NCBI GenBank assembly: GCA_020524245.1
Contig: JAIVLN010000007.1
Coordinates: forward strand, 1 to 64,000
Reading direction: 5' to 3'
From: Rossellomorea aquimaris
GTDB lineage: Bacteria; Bacillota; Bacilli; Bacillales; Fictibacillaceae
DNA: 64,000 bases
Position numbers and translations under genes: made by a program. This document shows positions 49,966 to 58,624 of the stretch, in pieces. How positions within the stretch are numbered: the stretch's first letter is position 1; the number at the start of each line of letters is the position of its first letter. A model generated the notes under the pieces. The model saw only the letters and a program-made list of their open reading frames with translations, was not told the DNA's origin and did not search any database.

Positions 49966-50019
49966 AGCGCGACTAACATACGAATTTCCTCTAAAATCTA
50001 GTGTATGAGAATTAGCGCT
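49966..50019. other. Interrupted inverted repeat, possible oriT
   Basis: AGCGC (49966-49970) and CATAC (49977-49981) are mirrored by GTATG (50003-50007) and GCGCT (50015-50019). This 54-bp imperfect inverted repeat lies directly upstream of the relaxation/coupling operon, within a comparatively G+C-rich patch (49840-49970). An origin of transfer would be expected here. No nick-site family could be identified, so it is a hypothesis. Confidence 0.3.
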
Positions 50020-50119
50020 ACTTTCAATTGCTTATAACTAACCAACGTTAAAGAACTTAACCCAATGTAGCGAAATGGAATTCCTATTGTAAGAAAATGT
50101 TTAATTGACTATGAGGGTA

Positions 50120-50229
50120 TGCTATAATTTGGATGATTTCTGAAATCCATAACATAATATTTGAATGGGAGCTCCCCTTATACACGCAGTAGCAAAAAAA
50201 GCTATGTGTATTCTGGGAGCTCTTTTTTT
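50120..50229 (+). promoter_or_regulatory. Extended -10 promoter and GGGA-type leader of the relaxation/coupling operon
   Basis: TGCTATAAT (50120-50128) is an extended -10. GGGAGCTCCCC is at 50167-50177. GAGCTCCC (50169-50176) pairs with GGGAGCTC (50215-50222); a nested ATACAC/GTGTAT stem lies inside, followed by T8, then SD AAAAGGGGGAAGG and the ATG at 50257. GGGAGCTCCC is itself a palindrome. Confidence 0.7.
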
Positions 50230-50256
50230 ATTTTTGTAGAGAAAAGGGGGAAGGGC

Positions 50257-51600
50257 ATGGAGCAAACGATGGTAGATCTTATTGAACGAAACAAGCAGCA
50301 CACCTATACAGTTCCAAAAGGCAACTTAAGTGTTACACCAATTGAAATGGAAGTGCTGACTTACCTCTATCGTCATCGGACATTGAGGAACCAGGACATG
50401 TATCGAATACTTAAAGCTAAAGGGTCTTATCTTAGCAAGAGCTCTTTTGAAAACAAGTTATTCAGAACATTCTTAGACAAGGAACTGGTTGGTCGATATA
50501 GATACCGCTACCACAACAGCAATGAGGAAGGGCAGCGCGGACCAACGCTTTTTAACATGTGGTATCTTAAGCCAGCGGGAGTAAATTTTCTTATAGAGAA
50601 TGGATACTTACCAAGAACGATTGATCCTTACAGTTCTGCTAGGGTTTCTGATTTATCGAATAAGGAGCACCATATTCTAGTCCAAGATACCGTATGTAAG
50701 GCATTTGCCTATGCACTAGACAGTGGGATTGATGTAAAGCATTTTTCTCCGTGGACACCTGATTACCACAGTCTTTTTGATGGCACTAATGTTCGAATAC
50801 GTCCCGATTGGTGTTTCACTCTTAAAGATAAGATCATTAATTTAGAAGCGGATATGGGTACTGAGACTTTACCATCTATTCGTAATAAGGTGGAAGCCTA
50901 TACGGATTTAGCTAACGACTTTCCGAATTACCGGCATATAGTTCTCTTTTATTTAGCCGATAACCATTCCGTTAGAAAGAATCTATATTCTCACCACAAA
51001 CGTAGGATCTGGAATATCAAAGATAAACTGATTGAGATGGAAAAGGGTATGCCGAGTAACTTAGAGGTTTATGTCATCCAACATAAGCATGTTGATTTGT
51101 TCATGCAGAAACTCTTTACGGGTGTCTTACCCGCTGAACCTTCTAGTTTTTCTGAAGTTGCTGATACCTTTACTCAGCTTTCAAGTGAATTTGATTTTCC
51201 TTATACCATCACACATGAAGATATCCATGATTTCGTAAAGCAATTGCCATCTGGAGCGGAGAATTGGATTGGTTCATATCAGCTCATTCATGATGATGGT
51301 CTGGATTATCAGAACGCTATAATCTGCTATTTAGAGCAAGGTAACGTTAGGCAGCTTGCAAGGTTCCATTATCTATACGACCTTTTAAACAATAAAGGTT
51401 TTGGCAGAGTCGTCCATAACTTAATTGGTGTCTATCCGAACAACACTGATATGCATAAAGACATATTGGATATGTACTTTGACAAGGTCTATATTACGAG
51501 TGCTTCAGACTTGAACCCTTTAGAGGGTGGTCCGCATTTCTACTTGATGTCGGTCTTCGATACCTTACTGGAGGTGGAATATGGAAAGCTCAATTCTTAA
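50257..51600 (+). CDS. Replication-relaxation family protein (Replic_Relax)
   Basis: The ATG at 50257 follows AAAAGGGGGAAGG; the longer frame runs through the leader hairpin. A winged-helix N-terminus (TPIEMEVLTYLYRHRTLRNQ) is followed by a core domain with RIRPDWCFTLKDKI, then NLEADMGTETLPSIRNKVEA. The IRPD, LExDxGTE and KVEAY order matches the Replic_Relax family. That family was named on plasmids and conjugative elements, with a nuclease-like acidic/basic core. It precedes the T4CP gene and overlaps it by 20 bases, so it probably acts in DNA processing for transfer. Confidence 0.7.
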   Translation: MEQTMVDLIERNKQHTYTVPKGNLSVTPIEMEVLTYLYRHRTLRNQDMYRILKAKGSYLSKSSFENKLFRTFLDKELVGRYRYRYHNSNEEGQRGPTLFNMWYLKPAGVNFLIENGYLPRTIDPYSSARVSDLSNKEHHILVQDTVCKAFAYALDSGIDVKHFSPWTPDYHSLFDGTNVRIRPDWCFTLKDKIINLEADMGTETLPSIRNKVEAYTDLANDFPNYRHIVLFYLADNHSVRKNLYSHHKRRIWNIKDKLIEMEKGMPSNLEVYVIQHKHVDLFMQKLFTGVLPAEPSSFSEVADTFTQLSSEFDFPYTITHEDIHDFVKQLPSGAENWIGSYQLIHDDGLDYQNAIICYLEQGNVRQLARFHYLYDLLNNKGFGRVVHNLIGVYPNNTDMHKDILDMYFDKVYITSASDLNPLEGGPHFYLMSVFDTLLEVEYGKLNS

Positions 51601-54394
51601 GCGTAAACTTCCGCTAGTCTTAGCTAGCTTGCTCTTTCTATTGTCTCTATGGGGAATGGCGAGAGGAGGCGTTAACCTAGCGTTACTTTTCGTTTCTTAC
51701 CGTGAGCGGTATGTCGATCCGCTTCCGCTCCTTGGTAATCCGCTTTCGCCTAGTCTATGGGAGTTAGCGCTATTTACCTTTACAGCTATTGCAACATGGC
51801 ACATAGCTACAAAAGTAAAGTCTCTCCAGGGCATGTTTTGGAGAACGGTGATCTTCTTCGTCATGTTGTCAGGCATTGTTCTTCAGTACTTGTGGTATTG
51901 TACCGCTCCAATCTATACACGTTTAGTACCGTATCTTGAATTGAAAGCTTCTCAAGCGGAAATCGGTAGCGAAACTTTACGAAACGTTCTGATAGGGGAT
52001 ATGTCCGATTTAATGCTTCTCTTAATGGCTTTACCTTCTGTCATAGTATGGTTTGTTGTCCTGTGGTTTGGCCGCTTAATCACTAAACATCACGAAGTAG
52101 TCGGTGAATGGTTTAGTTCATGGGAATTTACTCATTACAGATTGCAGAATTTCTTTAAAGCTCAGGATAAAGAAGTGTGGCCGGATGTAGCGTTAGGTCC
52201 TCAGAAAAAGACCAAGGAGATAGTTTATCAAAAAGGTAGAGACCGTTCGCTCAATAATATTATTGTTGGACCGATTGGTACCGGTAAGACAAGTTCCCTT
52301 ATACTACCGATTATCAATCAGGACTTACACTGGATGACTAGATTTATTAATATCTATCCGACAATCTCACAACAAGAGGATTACCATACTGAAGATGTAA
52401 AAGGTCGGCACTTAAACGGTATTACCATTATTGAACCATCTAATGATCTGTGTCAGAAAGCTTACCAATTAACTAAGGCTCACGGTATTCCAGAAGAAGC
52501 GGTCTTCTATATTGATCCGACTAATCCAAATACAAAAGCCATTAATCCGCTCCGTGGTCCAGTAGCAAAAGTAGCAGAAGCGGTCACTATGACCATTGAA
52601 GGTATTGGTGAGACTCAAGAGTTCTTCTTTGAACAATCTCAACGAAACCATTTGAAATATCATATCTATTTACTTAAGCTGCATGACCCAGAGGGAGATC
52701 CTACATTTAGTGACCTGATTAACATGTATCACAATGCTCAAGTTGTTCATCGTATGCATAAGAAATTGAAGAGGACAATCCCTTCTGACTGGAGAGAGAT
52801 TCCTGATCGGGATGAACGTAATCATTGGGAGATTGTTCAAGGTGTAGATTCTTGGTTTGATATGACATATCAGCGTTCAGAACGTAAAGTAGGTCAAAAT
52901 ATCGTAATTGAGAAAGTCCAAAGTGGTGAGTTTCGAGGAGAAGAGAAGTATTATGATGCAAAAGCGGAATACGTGGTAGGTCTCCGAAACATCCTGGACG
53001 ATATCTCATCTAATATTCTTTTACGTCGAGTACTTTTTGAAAAGTCCGATTTCGATTTTGATAAGCACCTAGAGTTTGGAGGCGTATTGTTGGTCAACAG
53101 TGCAAAAGGTGAGTTGGGGCAATTGTCTAATGTCCTAGGAAAGTTCATCTTGTTATCAATACAGAATGCTGTATTTAGACGTGAACCTAATAATTCTCCT
53201 TTCCATCATCTAATCGTGGATGAGTTTCCAGACTTTATATACGAAAGCTTCAAGGAGTTCCCTGCCCAATCACGTAAGTATAAGACGATTGTTACCGTTG
53301 CTACTCAAACATTGTCTCAGCTTTCAATGAAGTACGGCGATCACTACATGCAGACCTTACTAGGTACACTACGGCATAAGATGGTATTTGGGGACCTTAC
53401 CCCGTTTGATGCCAAGTTGTTCTCTGAACAATTAGGTGAAGATGATATCTATGAGGAAAGTGAAACAGAACAGAATGTATCTCCGCTTCAGGAAAACCCT
53501 GTCACTCGAACAGGTAGTAATTATACAAAGAAAAGGGAAGCAAGGTTATCGCCTGATAAGTTGATTTTCCAGAAGCGGTTTGAATGTGCTGTTAAACTCG
53601 TTGAGGATAATGAGCCAATTAAAGTACGTCAATTGACTTCAAACTTTGTAGACAAAGCGGAATTCCAAGAAGCAATCGTCAAAGTTGATGATATGTCCTC
53701 TTCTACTTGGTTGCATTATAGAGAGCAGCATTTAGGAGATACAAACTTAACTGATCAGTTGAAAGATAAAGATATTATAGATATGGAGGAAGAAGCTCCT
53801 CAACAAGAAAGTGTTAAGAAAGAACATCAAGATATTGAGCTTCCTAAGAAAGAAGAACTCTCAAAAGACAAAAAGCCAGAAGAACAATATCGCTATGAGG
53901 ATAAGAGTCTACACTCCCGTCTCCGTATTAGAAAAACTCAGCAAGAGGCTGTTCCAATTGATATGATAGATGAACCTGAAGAAGCGGAACTTCCGTTAAC
54001 TTCAGTTGAATCGAAAGTTAGCGTTACCCAGATTTCTGAACCGCTACCTGACGAGCAACCAACTGTTGACGAAAGTAATCTCAAACCTTCTAGCATTGTT
54101 ACGGAGCATAGTGTGGAAGAACCGGAGCAGGAGCTTGTAGCAGTTTCCGCTACTACCGCTAACGCAAATCAGCGTAATAACGTTGAACAATCTGATGAAG
54201 CGGTGGAAGTGGAAGATGATTGGGATGCAGGTTTGTTCTCAGGTGATGAGAATACTTCAATAGAAGCGGTAGCGGAGGATAGCGTTTCAGATAAACAGCC
54301 GCTACCTCGAAAAGATAAAGAAGATGTAGAGGTATCTACGGTTTCTAAGGAAATGGAAAGTGTCATAGATGAACTTTATGATGAATTGTCTTAG
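51581..54394 (+). CDS. VirD4/TraG-type coupling protein
   Basis: Three hydrophobic helices lie in the first 170 residues, then the P-loop GPIGTGKTSSLILPIINQ (about 231-248). Walker B is HHLIVDEFPDFIYESFKEF, with TVATQTLSQL as the sensor region. These are the motifs of hexameric coupling ATPases that bring relaxosome DNA to the T4SS. A 230-residue acidic C-terminal tail (about 705-937) rich in Glu/Pro/Val/Ser has no catalytic motif and may recognise substrates. SD GGAGGTGG precedes the ATG. It lies in a separate operon from the T4SS core (10-20 kb). Confidence 0.9.
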   Translation: MESSILKRKLPLVLASLLFLLSLWGMARGGVNLALLFVSYRERYVDPLPLLGNPLSPSLWELALFTFTAIATWHIATKVKSLQGMFWRTVIFFVMLSGIVLQYLWYCTAPIYTRLVPYLELKASQAEIGSETLRNVLIGDMSDLMLLLMALPSVIVWFVVLWFGRLITKHHEVVGEWFSSWEFTHYRLQNFFKAQDKEVWPDVALGPQKKTKEIVYQKGRDRSLNNIIVGPIGTGKTSSLILPIINQDLHWMTRFINIYPTISQQEDYHTEDVKGRHLNGITIIEPSNDLCQKAYQLTKAHGIPEEAVFYIDPTNPNTKAINPLRGPVAKVAEAVTMTIEGIGETQEFFFEQSQRNHLKYHIYLLKLHDPEGDPTFSDLINMYHNAQVVHRMHKKLKRTIPSDWREIPDRDERNHWEIVQGVDSWFDMTYQRSERKVGQNIVIEKVQSGEFRGEEKYYDAKAEYVVGLRNILDDISSNILLRRVLFEKSDFDFDKHLEFGGVLLVNSAKGELGQLSNVLGKFILLSIQNAVFRREPNNSPFHHLIVDEFPDFIYESFKEFPAQSRKYKTIVTVATQTLSQLSMKYGDHYMQTLLGTLRHKMVFGDLTPFDAKLFSEQLGEDDIYEESETEQNVSPLQENPVTRTGSNYTKKREARLSPDKLIFQKRFECAVKLVEDNEPIKVRQLTSNFVDKAEFQEAIVKVDDMSSSTWLHYREQHLGDTNLTDQLKDKDIIDMEEEAPQQESVKKEHQDIELPKKEELSKDKKPEEQYRYEDKSLHSRLRIRKTQQEAVPIDMIDEPEEAELPLTSVESKVSVTQISEPLPDEQPTVDESNLKPSSIVTEHSVEEPEQELVAVSATTANANQRNNVEQSDEAVEVEDDWDAGLFSGDENTSIEAVAEDSVSDKQPLPRKDKEDVEVSTVSKEMESVIDELYDELS

Positions 54395-54424
54395 ATTCTG
54401 TATTACTTTTACATGTAATTTACT

Positions 54425-54467
54425 TATAATAGGAATGAATGGTCCATTTCATTAGAAGTGGGCCATT
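54425..54467 (+). promoter_or_regulatory. Candidate -10 and hairpin before the 54495 gene
   Basis: TATAAT is at 54425-54430. AATGGTCCA (54438-54446) pairs with TGGGCCATT (54459-54467). No T run follows, so it may be a leader structure rather than a terminator. The SD AGGAGG follows at about 54480. Confidence 0.4.
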
Positions 54468-54494
54468 ATATTTGGGTATAGGAGGATGATTCAA

Positions 54495-55310
54495 TTGACG
54501 CGGTTTGTTTTCTGGTTATTAGTTGGTGTTAGTATTCTACTTGTTTATATAATAAAATTTTCATCACTGAGTATGCTACATACTTCTGAAATAGACTTTC
54601 TATCATGGTTTCCCTATGGTTTTGAGTTAGGTGAAACATTGTTTAATTTGAGTATTGGCTATTTGGTCAGTTGTATTTTTTATTATGTTATCGTTTATAT
54701 TCCTAATGAAAAGAAACGAATAATGGCTAAGAAGATTTCACAAAAAAGGATCGATAAGATATGGAGTCTAATGGATATAACCATAAATTACTATCTTACC
54801 GAAAAGAAACTTTCTAGAGAAGATATGGATTGCGTAATTGAAGAAAGCTTTTCTACAATGAAAGTTATAAATCGTAAAGATAAGATGGATCACTTTTTTC
54901 ACCGATATGATGAAGAGATAAACGATACTATGTATTTTCATACTGGAGAATTTACTGAGCTATCGTTTTTAAAGGCTAACAGGGGTTTTATGAAAACCTT
55001 TATTAATGAATTATTTAGTATTCCTGCAGTCACATATATTGAATATGAATTAGTTATTCTATTAGAAGAGTTAAACAATAGTAATTTGTTTAGATGCATA
55101 GAAGGTCTTGAGTATGACTCCAGAGCAAGAACCGAAGGGTTTGGTCAACATATGTTTGAGTTTTACAAAATATATAAATCCTTGAGTAAATACACAACAG
55201 TTCATTATTGTTCATATACGGAGAATCCCCCTAAGAAGTATTGGGCAATAAAAGAATTTTGGAAAAAGACCTTTATTGGGTATGAATTTAAGGAAGAATC
55301 GGGGGAATAA
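54495..55310 (+). CDS. Two-helix membrane protein (271 aa)
   Basis: TTG at 54495 is chosen with AGGAGG nine bases upstream; the ATG at 54486 abuts the SD. Hydrophobic helices lie near residues 4-22 and 50-70, followed by a basic stretch (NEKKRIMAKKISQKRIDK). A 190-residue cytoplasmic, mostly helical domain follows. No family was recognised. It stands between the coupling protein and the S1 gene, and so is possibly a transfer accessory. Confidence 0.5.
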   Translation: MTRFVFWLLVGVSILLVYIIKFSSLSMLHTSEIDFLSWFPYGFELGETLFNLSIGYLVSCIFYYVIVYIPNEKKRIMAKKISQKRIDKIWSLMDITINYYLTEKKLSREDMDCVIEESFSTMKVINRKDKMDHFFHRYDEEINDTMYFHTGEFTELSFLKANRGFMKTFINELFSIPAVTYIEYELVILLEELNNSNLFRCIEGLEYDSRARTEGFGQHMFEFYKIYKSLSKYTTVHYCSYTENPPKKYWAIKEFWKKTFIGYEFKEESGE

Positions 55311-55408
55311 GTTTAATAAGCTTCTAATATATGACTATTGCATTTTTCGACACCTTCATGTACATTGGTAATAACTTGATAGAATTTACAAATTATATAA
55401 ACGCGAAT

Positions 55409-55472
55409 GGGAGTGCCCCAGTATTAAGAGATAGCTAGTCTACTAGTTTATCTCCTGATGCTGGGGCTTTTT
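55409..55472 (+). promoter_or_regulatory. GGGA-type leader attenuator upstream of the S1 gene
   Basis: GGGAGTGCCCC (55409-55419) starts the leader. GCCCCAGTAT pairs with GATGCTGGGGC (55457-55467). The inner stem AGATAGCTAGT/ACTAGTTTATCT (55430-55453) nests inside. T6 and GCGTTC follow, the same GCGTTC that follows the T run in the 60.2-kb leader. TATAAA (55396-55401) is a candidate -10. Confidence 0.7.
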
Positions 55473-55582
55473 TGCGTTCTTGAAAGGAGTGAGCGCTAAA
55501 TCGGGTAACCAGCTGATCACACTGTAACTACGATGTTTTGACACTGGGGATTACATTAAGCAATTTTGGGAGGTTATTATTA

Positions 55583-56476
55583 ATGGCAGTATCAGAGAAG
55601 TGGAAACAAGAAGAATTGGATTTATTGACTCGCGCAAGACGTAATGGCGAATTGGTGAAAGGGATGGTCCGTTCAGTCGGTGTTCGTAAAATGCCAATTG
55701 AAGTAAATGGCCGAACGGAAACAAAAGAGACAGAAGTTGCAATTCTGAATTTACAAGGCGGGGTGAAAGCATACTGTCCAGCTGAAGAATTCCATGAAAA
55801 GAAATTCAAATCATTACGTCCATTCGTAGGTACAGAGCAAGACGTGATCATTGACCGCTTAGACCTAGAAACTCAAATGGCGATTGTATCCGTTCGTAAA
55901 GCGGATGAAATCAAAGCCGAGAACTTTTGGGATGAATTACAGGTAATGGCGCAGAACGGCCAAAAGATCGAAGACCAGGTATTCGAAGGTGTCGTAACCG
56001 GCTTTAATCGTGAAACCAATTATATCTTTGTTCGAATGAATGGTGTTGATGCATTTATGCACCGTTTTGATTGGGACCACGGTTTTGTTCCAGAACTGAA
56101 TGAACTTGAAGATAAGGGAACACGCATTGAAGTAAAGATTAAGCGGTTTGACGCTGATGAAAAGAAAATCCAAGTTTCAAGAAAAGCAACGCTGAAGGAT
56201 CCGTTTGATTTCTTGAAAGAATCCATGAAAGACCAAGCGATTGTTGGACGTGTTGAAGAAGTACATCCGTTACATGGAATCTTTGTTCAAGTAGAAGACA
56301 ATCTCGTCGTAAAAGCAATGAAACCTCGTCAATTAGCAGAACCAATTGTAGGAGATATCGTACAATGCCGTGTACATTCCATTGATGAAAAGAAAAGACG
56401 GGGGAAAGTCGTTATCATCGATTACCCTCAAGGGAAGAAACAACGAAAAGATCTAGCTGGGTTCTTGTACCAATAA
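55583..56476 (+). CDS. S1-domain RNA-binding protein, ribosomal S1-like (297 aa)
   Basis: The ATG at 55583 follows GGGAGGTT; the longer frame has no SD. Three S1 (OB-fold) repeats are visible. The first begins NGELVKGMVRSVGVRKMP, the second GQKIEDQVFEGVVTGFNR with VDAFMHRFDWDHG, and the third AIVGRVEEVHPLHGIFVQV. It is shorter than most Bacillus YpfD/S1 proteins. S1 repeats bind single-stranded RNA, so it could assist translation, antitermination or stability of plasmid mRNAs. It has its own GGGA leader, so it could act on it. Ribosome association is not shown. Confidence 0.75.
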   Translation: MAVSEKWKQEELDLLTRARRNGELVKGMVRSVGVRKMPIEVNGRTETKETEVAILNLQGGVKAYCPAEEFHEKKFKSLRPFVGTEQDVIIDRLDLETQMAIVSVRKADEIKAENFWDELQVMAQNGQKIEDQVFEGVVTGFNRETNYIFVRMNGVDAFMHRFDWDHGFVPELNELEDKGTRIEVKIKRFDADEKKIQVSRKATLKDPFDFLKESMKDQAIVGRVEEVHPLHGIFVQVEDNLVVKAMKPRQLAEPIVGDIVQCRVHSIDEKKRRGKVVIIDYPQGKKQRKDLAGFLYQ

Positions 56477-56477
56477 T

Positions 56478-57476
56478 ATGACTGAGAAATCAATTGTGAG
56501 TGAGGAAAGGGATACGCAAGTTGAAGAACCGCTTGATTTAGAACTTGAGTATCCTTACCACTACACAAAAGAAGGGGAGGTACCTTTTTGGGACCACCCT
56601 CACTTGAAAGGTCATAAGATTTACCCAGACGGTTACTTCCCGATAGCAACCTCTAACGGGGTTCTATCTCTTTTCAATAATCAAAAGCTTAAGGAAGAGG
56701 ATATGGTCATTCTTAAAGTCATCGGAGATGCCATCTGTCCAAACTTAAAACAGCTGCAACGAATCATGGCGCTACATCCTCAGTTGTCCTTAAGTAAAAG
56801 CCAAATATCGTCTCGTTTAAAGGAATTAAGGAGACGGTCTTTAGCAGATCGATGGAATGTACGAATTATTGGCAATGACGAGGTGAAACCACCATCACCA
56901 TTTACATTAGGTGTCGGAGGTTACAAATTGCTGAAACATCTATATAACTCAGATTTCTTTATGGACCCACAACGTTGGGATCGATATGGTGTCCAGGGAC
57001 TTATCCGCTACGTTGCGATGAATGAAATCTTTGTATCCTTAGCGGAGGCCAAGGTTCTCCGTCAATGGAATTGGCACCCATACTTGAACAACAACCCGAG
57101 CTTAAATCGACCGCTTGCTGCAGCAAAGGTGGAATCGCCAAAAGGTACAATCAACTTCCTTTTCGACCGCCCTCAAATGAGCAAGGATTATGTAGGATAC
57201 GTAGAAAGAAACCTTCAGTTATGGAGCCGGCTATATGAAAAGAAACAGTCAATACCGGTTACCGATTTTGAAGAAAAGCCGACTGTAGTGGTTCTTTATA
57301 CGTCCACCTACACAATGGCTCAAGAAATTCATGCAAAATTGATGCTTGATTCTTACGCATTTCCGTTATGGATTTGTGTAGAGGAAGATATACATCGAAA
57401 CGGCTTAAGTCAATCCTTCTATCGTGCCAAAGGGGAAGAATTGGCCAAACTTCAAGTTAGCTGGCTTGAAACTTAA
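56478..57476 (+). CDS. Hypothetical protein with possible winged helix (332 aa)
   Basis: The gene starts two bases after the S1 stop, so it depends on coupled translation. Residues 85-125 (LQRIMALHPQLSLSKSQISS) resemble a helix-turn-helix with RLKELRRRSL as second helix. The C-terminal half includes TVVVLYTSTYTMAQEIHAK and WICVEEDIHR, alternating beta-alpha. It is the same general size and position as Replic_Relax proteins, and a distant relation is possible. No motif is conclusive. Confidence 0.5.
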   Translation: MTEKSIVSEERDTQVEEPLDLELEYPYHYTKEGEVPFWDHPHLKGHKIYPDGYFPIATSNGVLSLFNNQKLKEEDMVILKVIGDAICPNLKQLQRIMALHPQLSLSKSQISSRLKELRRRSLADRWNVRIIGNDEVKPPSPFTLGVGGYKLLKHLYNSDFFMDPQRWDRYGVQGLIRYVAMNEIFVSLAEAKVLRQWNWHPYLNNNPSLNRPLAAAKVESPKGTINFLFDRPQMSKDYVGYVERNLQLWSRLYEKKQSIPVTDFEEKPTVVVLYTSTYTMAQEIHAKLMLDSYAFPLWICVEEDIHRNGLSQSFYRAKGEELAKLQVSWLET

Positions 57477-57490
57477 AGGAGAAGAAAAAA

Positions 57491-58102
57491 GTGACGATAA
57501 CTCCTAATGTAGCAGGAAACCTAGCCTTAAATTTACGTAAGTTCGACCTTAGTGGATTTGATCCGCTTCTTAAGGAGCTCTATCAACACGATAAGTATAC
57601 GTATCAGCATTCTGTCCGGGTAGGACATTACATGCAACGTCTGGGGGAGCGGTTATCGCTCTCCTCGGACCAATTAGAAGAAGCTTATCTCGTTGGTCTG
57701 TTACATGACATTGGTAAACTCCGTATGGATAAGAAGATCCTTCAAAAGCGTAGTATGCTTTCTACACAAGAATTAGAGTTGATGAGGGCACATCCAAAAG
57801 AATCTGTAGCTATTCTTAAGGATTATAATTTACCAGACATCATTACCAATGCCATACTTCACCATCATGAGAACCTGAATGGAACTGGTTACTATGCAGT
57901 TGAAGGAGCTAACTTATCTCTTTACAGCAAGATGATTCGTATTGTTGATAGTTACGATGCTATGACAAGTAATCGAGCGTATCGCACCGCTCTTCCTATT
58001 GATGCAGCAGTACATGAATTACAAAATGGAGAAGGCGCGTTCTTTGACCACGAATTGCTTCAAAAATTTATCGCAACCTGTGATTACAACAAGAGAAAAT
58101 GA
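57491..58102 (+). CDS. HD-domain phosphohydrolase, HD-GYP-like
   Basis: The protein contains HSVRVGHYMQRLGERL, LLHDIGKLRMDKKI (HD metal ligands), AHPKESV, ILHHHENLNGTGYY and DSYDAMTSNRAYR, the conserved order of HD-GYP phosphodiesterases. The last GYP is GYY, a difference seen in degenerate or alternative members. HD-GYP enzymes hydrolyse cyclic-di-GMP. A plasmid copy might tune motility or biofilm during transfer, or have another phosphohydrolase activity. GTG with SD AAAGGAG starts it. Confidence 0.75.
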   Translation: MTITPNVAGNLALNLRKFDLSGFDPLLKELYQHDKYTYQHSVRVGHYMQRLGERLSLSSDQLEEAYLVGLLHDIGKLRMDKKILQKRSMLSTQELELMRAHPKESVAILKDYNLPDIITNAILHHHENLNGTGYYAVEGANLSLYSKMIRIVDSYDAMTSNRAYRTALPIDAAVHELQNGEGAFFDHELLQKFIATCDYNKRK

Positions 58103-58103
58103 A

Positions 58104-58155
58104 GACCGTTAACGTATTTTGCAATTTAAGATACCTTAGCGGTCATCTGATTTTT
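58104..58155 (+). promoter_or_regulatory. Leader hairpin before the 58173 gene
   Basis: GACCGTTAA (58104-58112) pairs with TTAGCGGTC (58136-58144) with one G-U pair; ATCTGATTTTT follows, then SD AAAGGAAAG and the ATG at 58173. It overlaps the previous gene end and is again a hairpin-before-RBS arrangement. Confidence 0.5.
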
Positions 58156-58172
58156 GAAAGGAAAGTGAATAA

Positions 58173-58532
58173 ATGAGTACACTCAAAGTGGCTGAATCTC
58201 GAGCGGTATACAATACTACCAATACTCTTCTATACTTTGCGATGGAAGAGGAGAATATAGAGCATGAGTATGAAAAGAAAATGCTTGAACTATTTGTAGC
58301 GGACTTATCAGATGAGGAACATGAAAGCTATATCAGGTCTGTTTTCGCTATTCACGAGCGGATGTTCGAAATGGAACAGGAAGGTATAGAAGCCTATCAC
58401 CATAGGCATGCAAGTGAAATATCTTCTCAAATTTATAAGTGGTACCAGGAAGATCCAGAGGAAACGAATAGAATTTTCTATTCGCTTAGAGATAAGATCA
58501 ACAACCTACATAGTGTTTTTAATCAGCTTTAA
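58173..58532 (+). CDS. Hypothetical helical protein (119 aa)
   Basis: The SD is GAAAGGAAAG. The protein is acidic and helical, rich in Glu/His (FEMEQEGIEAYHHRHASEIS). No family was recognised. It ends with NNLHSVFNQL. A terminator follows directly. It is not clearly linked to its neighbours. Confidence 0.5.
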   Translation: MSTLKVAESRAVYNTTNTLLYFAMEEENIEHEYEKKMLELFVADLSDEEHESYIRSVFAIHERMFEMEQEGIEAYHHRHASEISSQIYKWYQEDPEETNRIFYSLRDKINNLHSVFNQL

Positions 58533-58534
58533 GA

Positions 58535-58565
58535 GGATGGGATGGAGACATTCCATCCTTTTTTA
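58535..58565 (+). terminator. Terminator of the 58173 gene
   Basis: GGATGG (58535-58540) pairs with CCATCC (58553-58558), followed by T6. Small bulges are present in the stem. Confidence 0.75.
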
Positions 58566-58624
58566 GAGGTGTTAGATATTTAAAAACGAAATATCTTACT
58601 ACATGGTCATAAGTGGGTGAAGAT

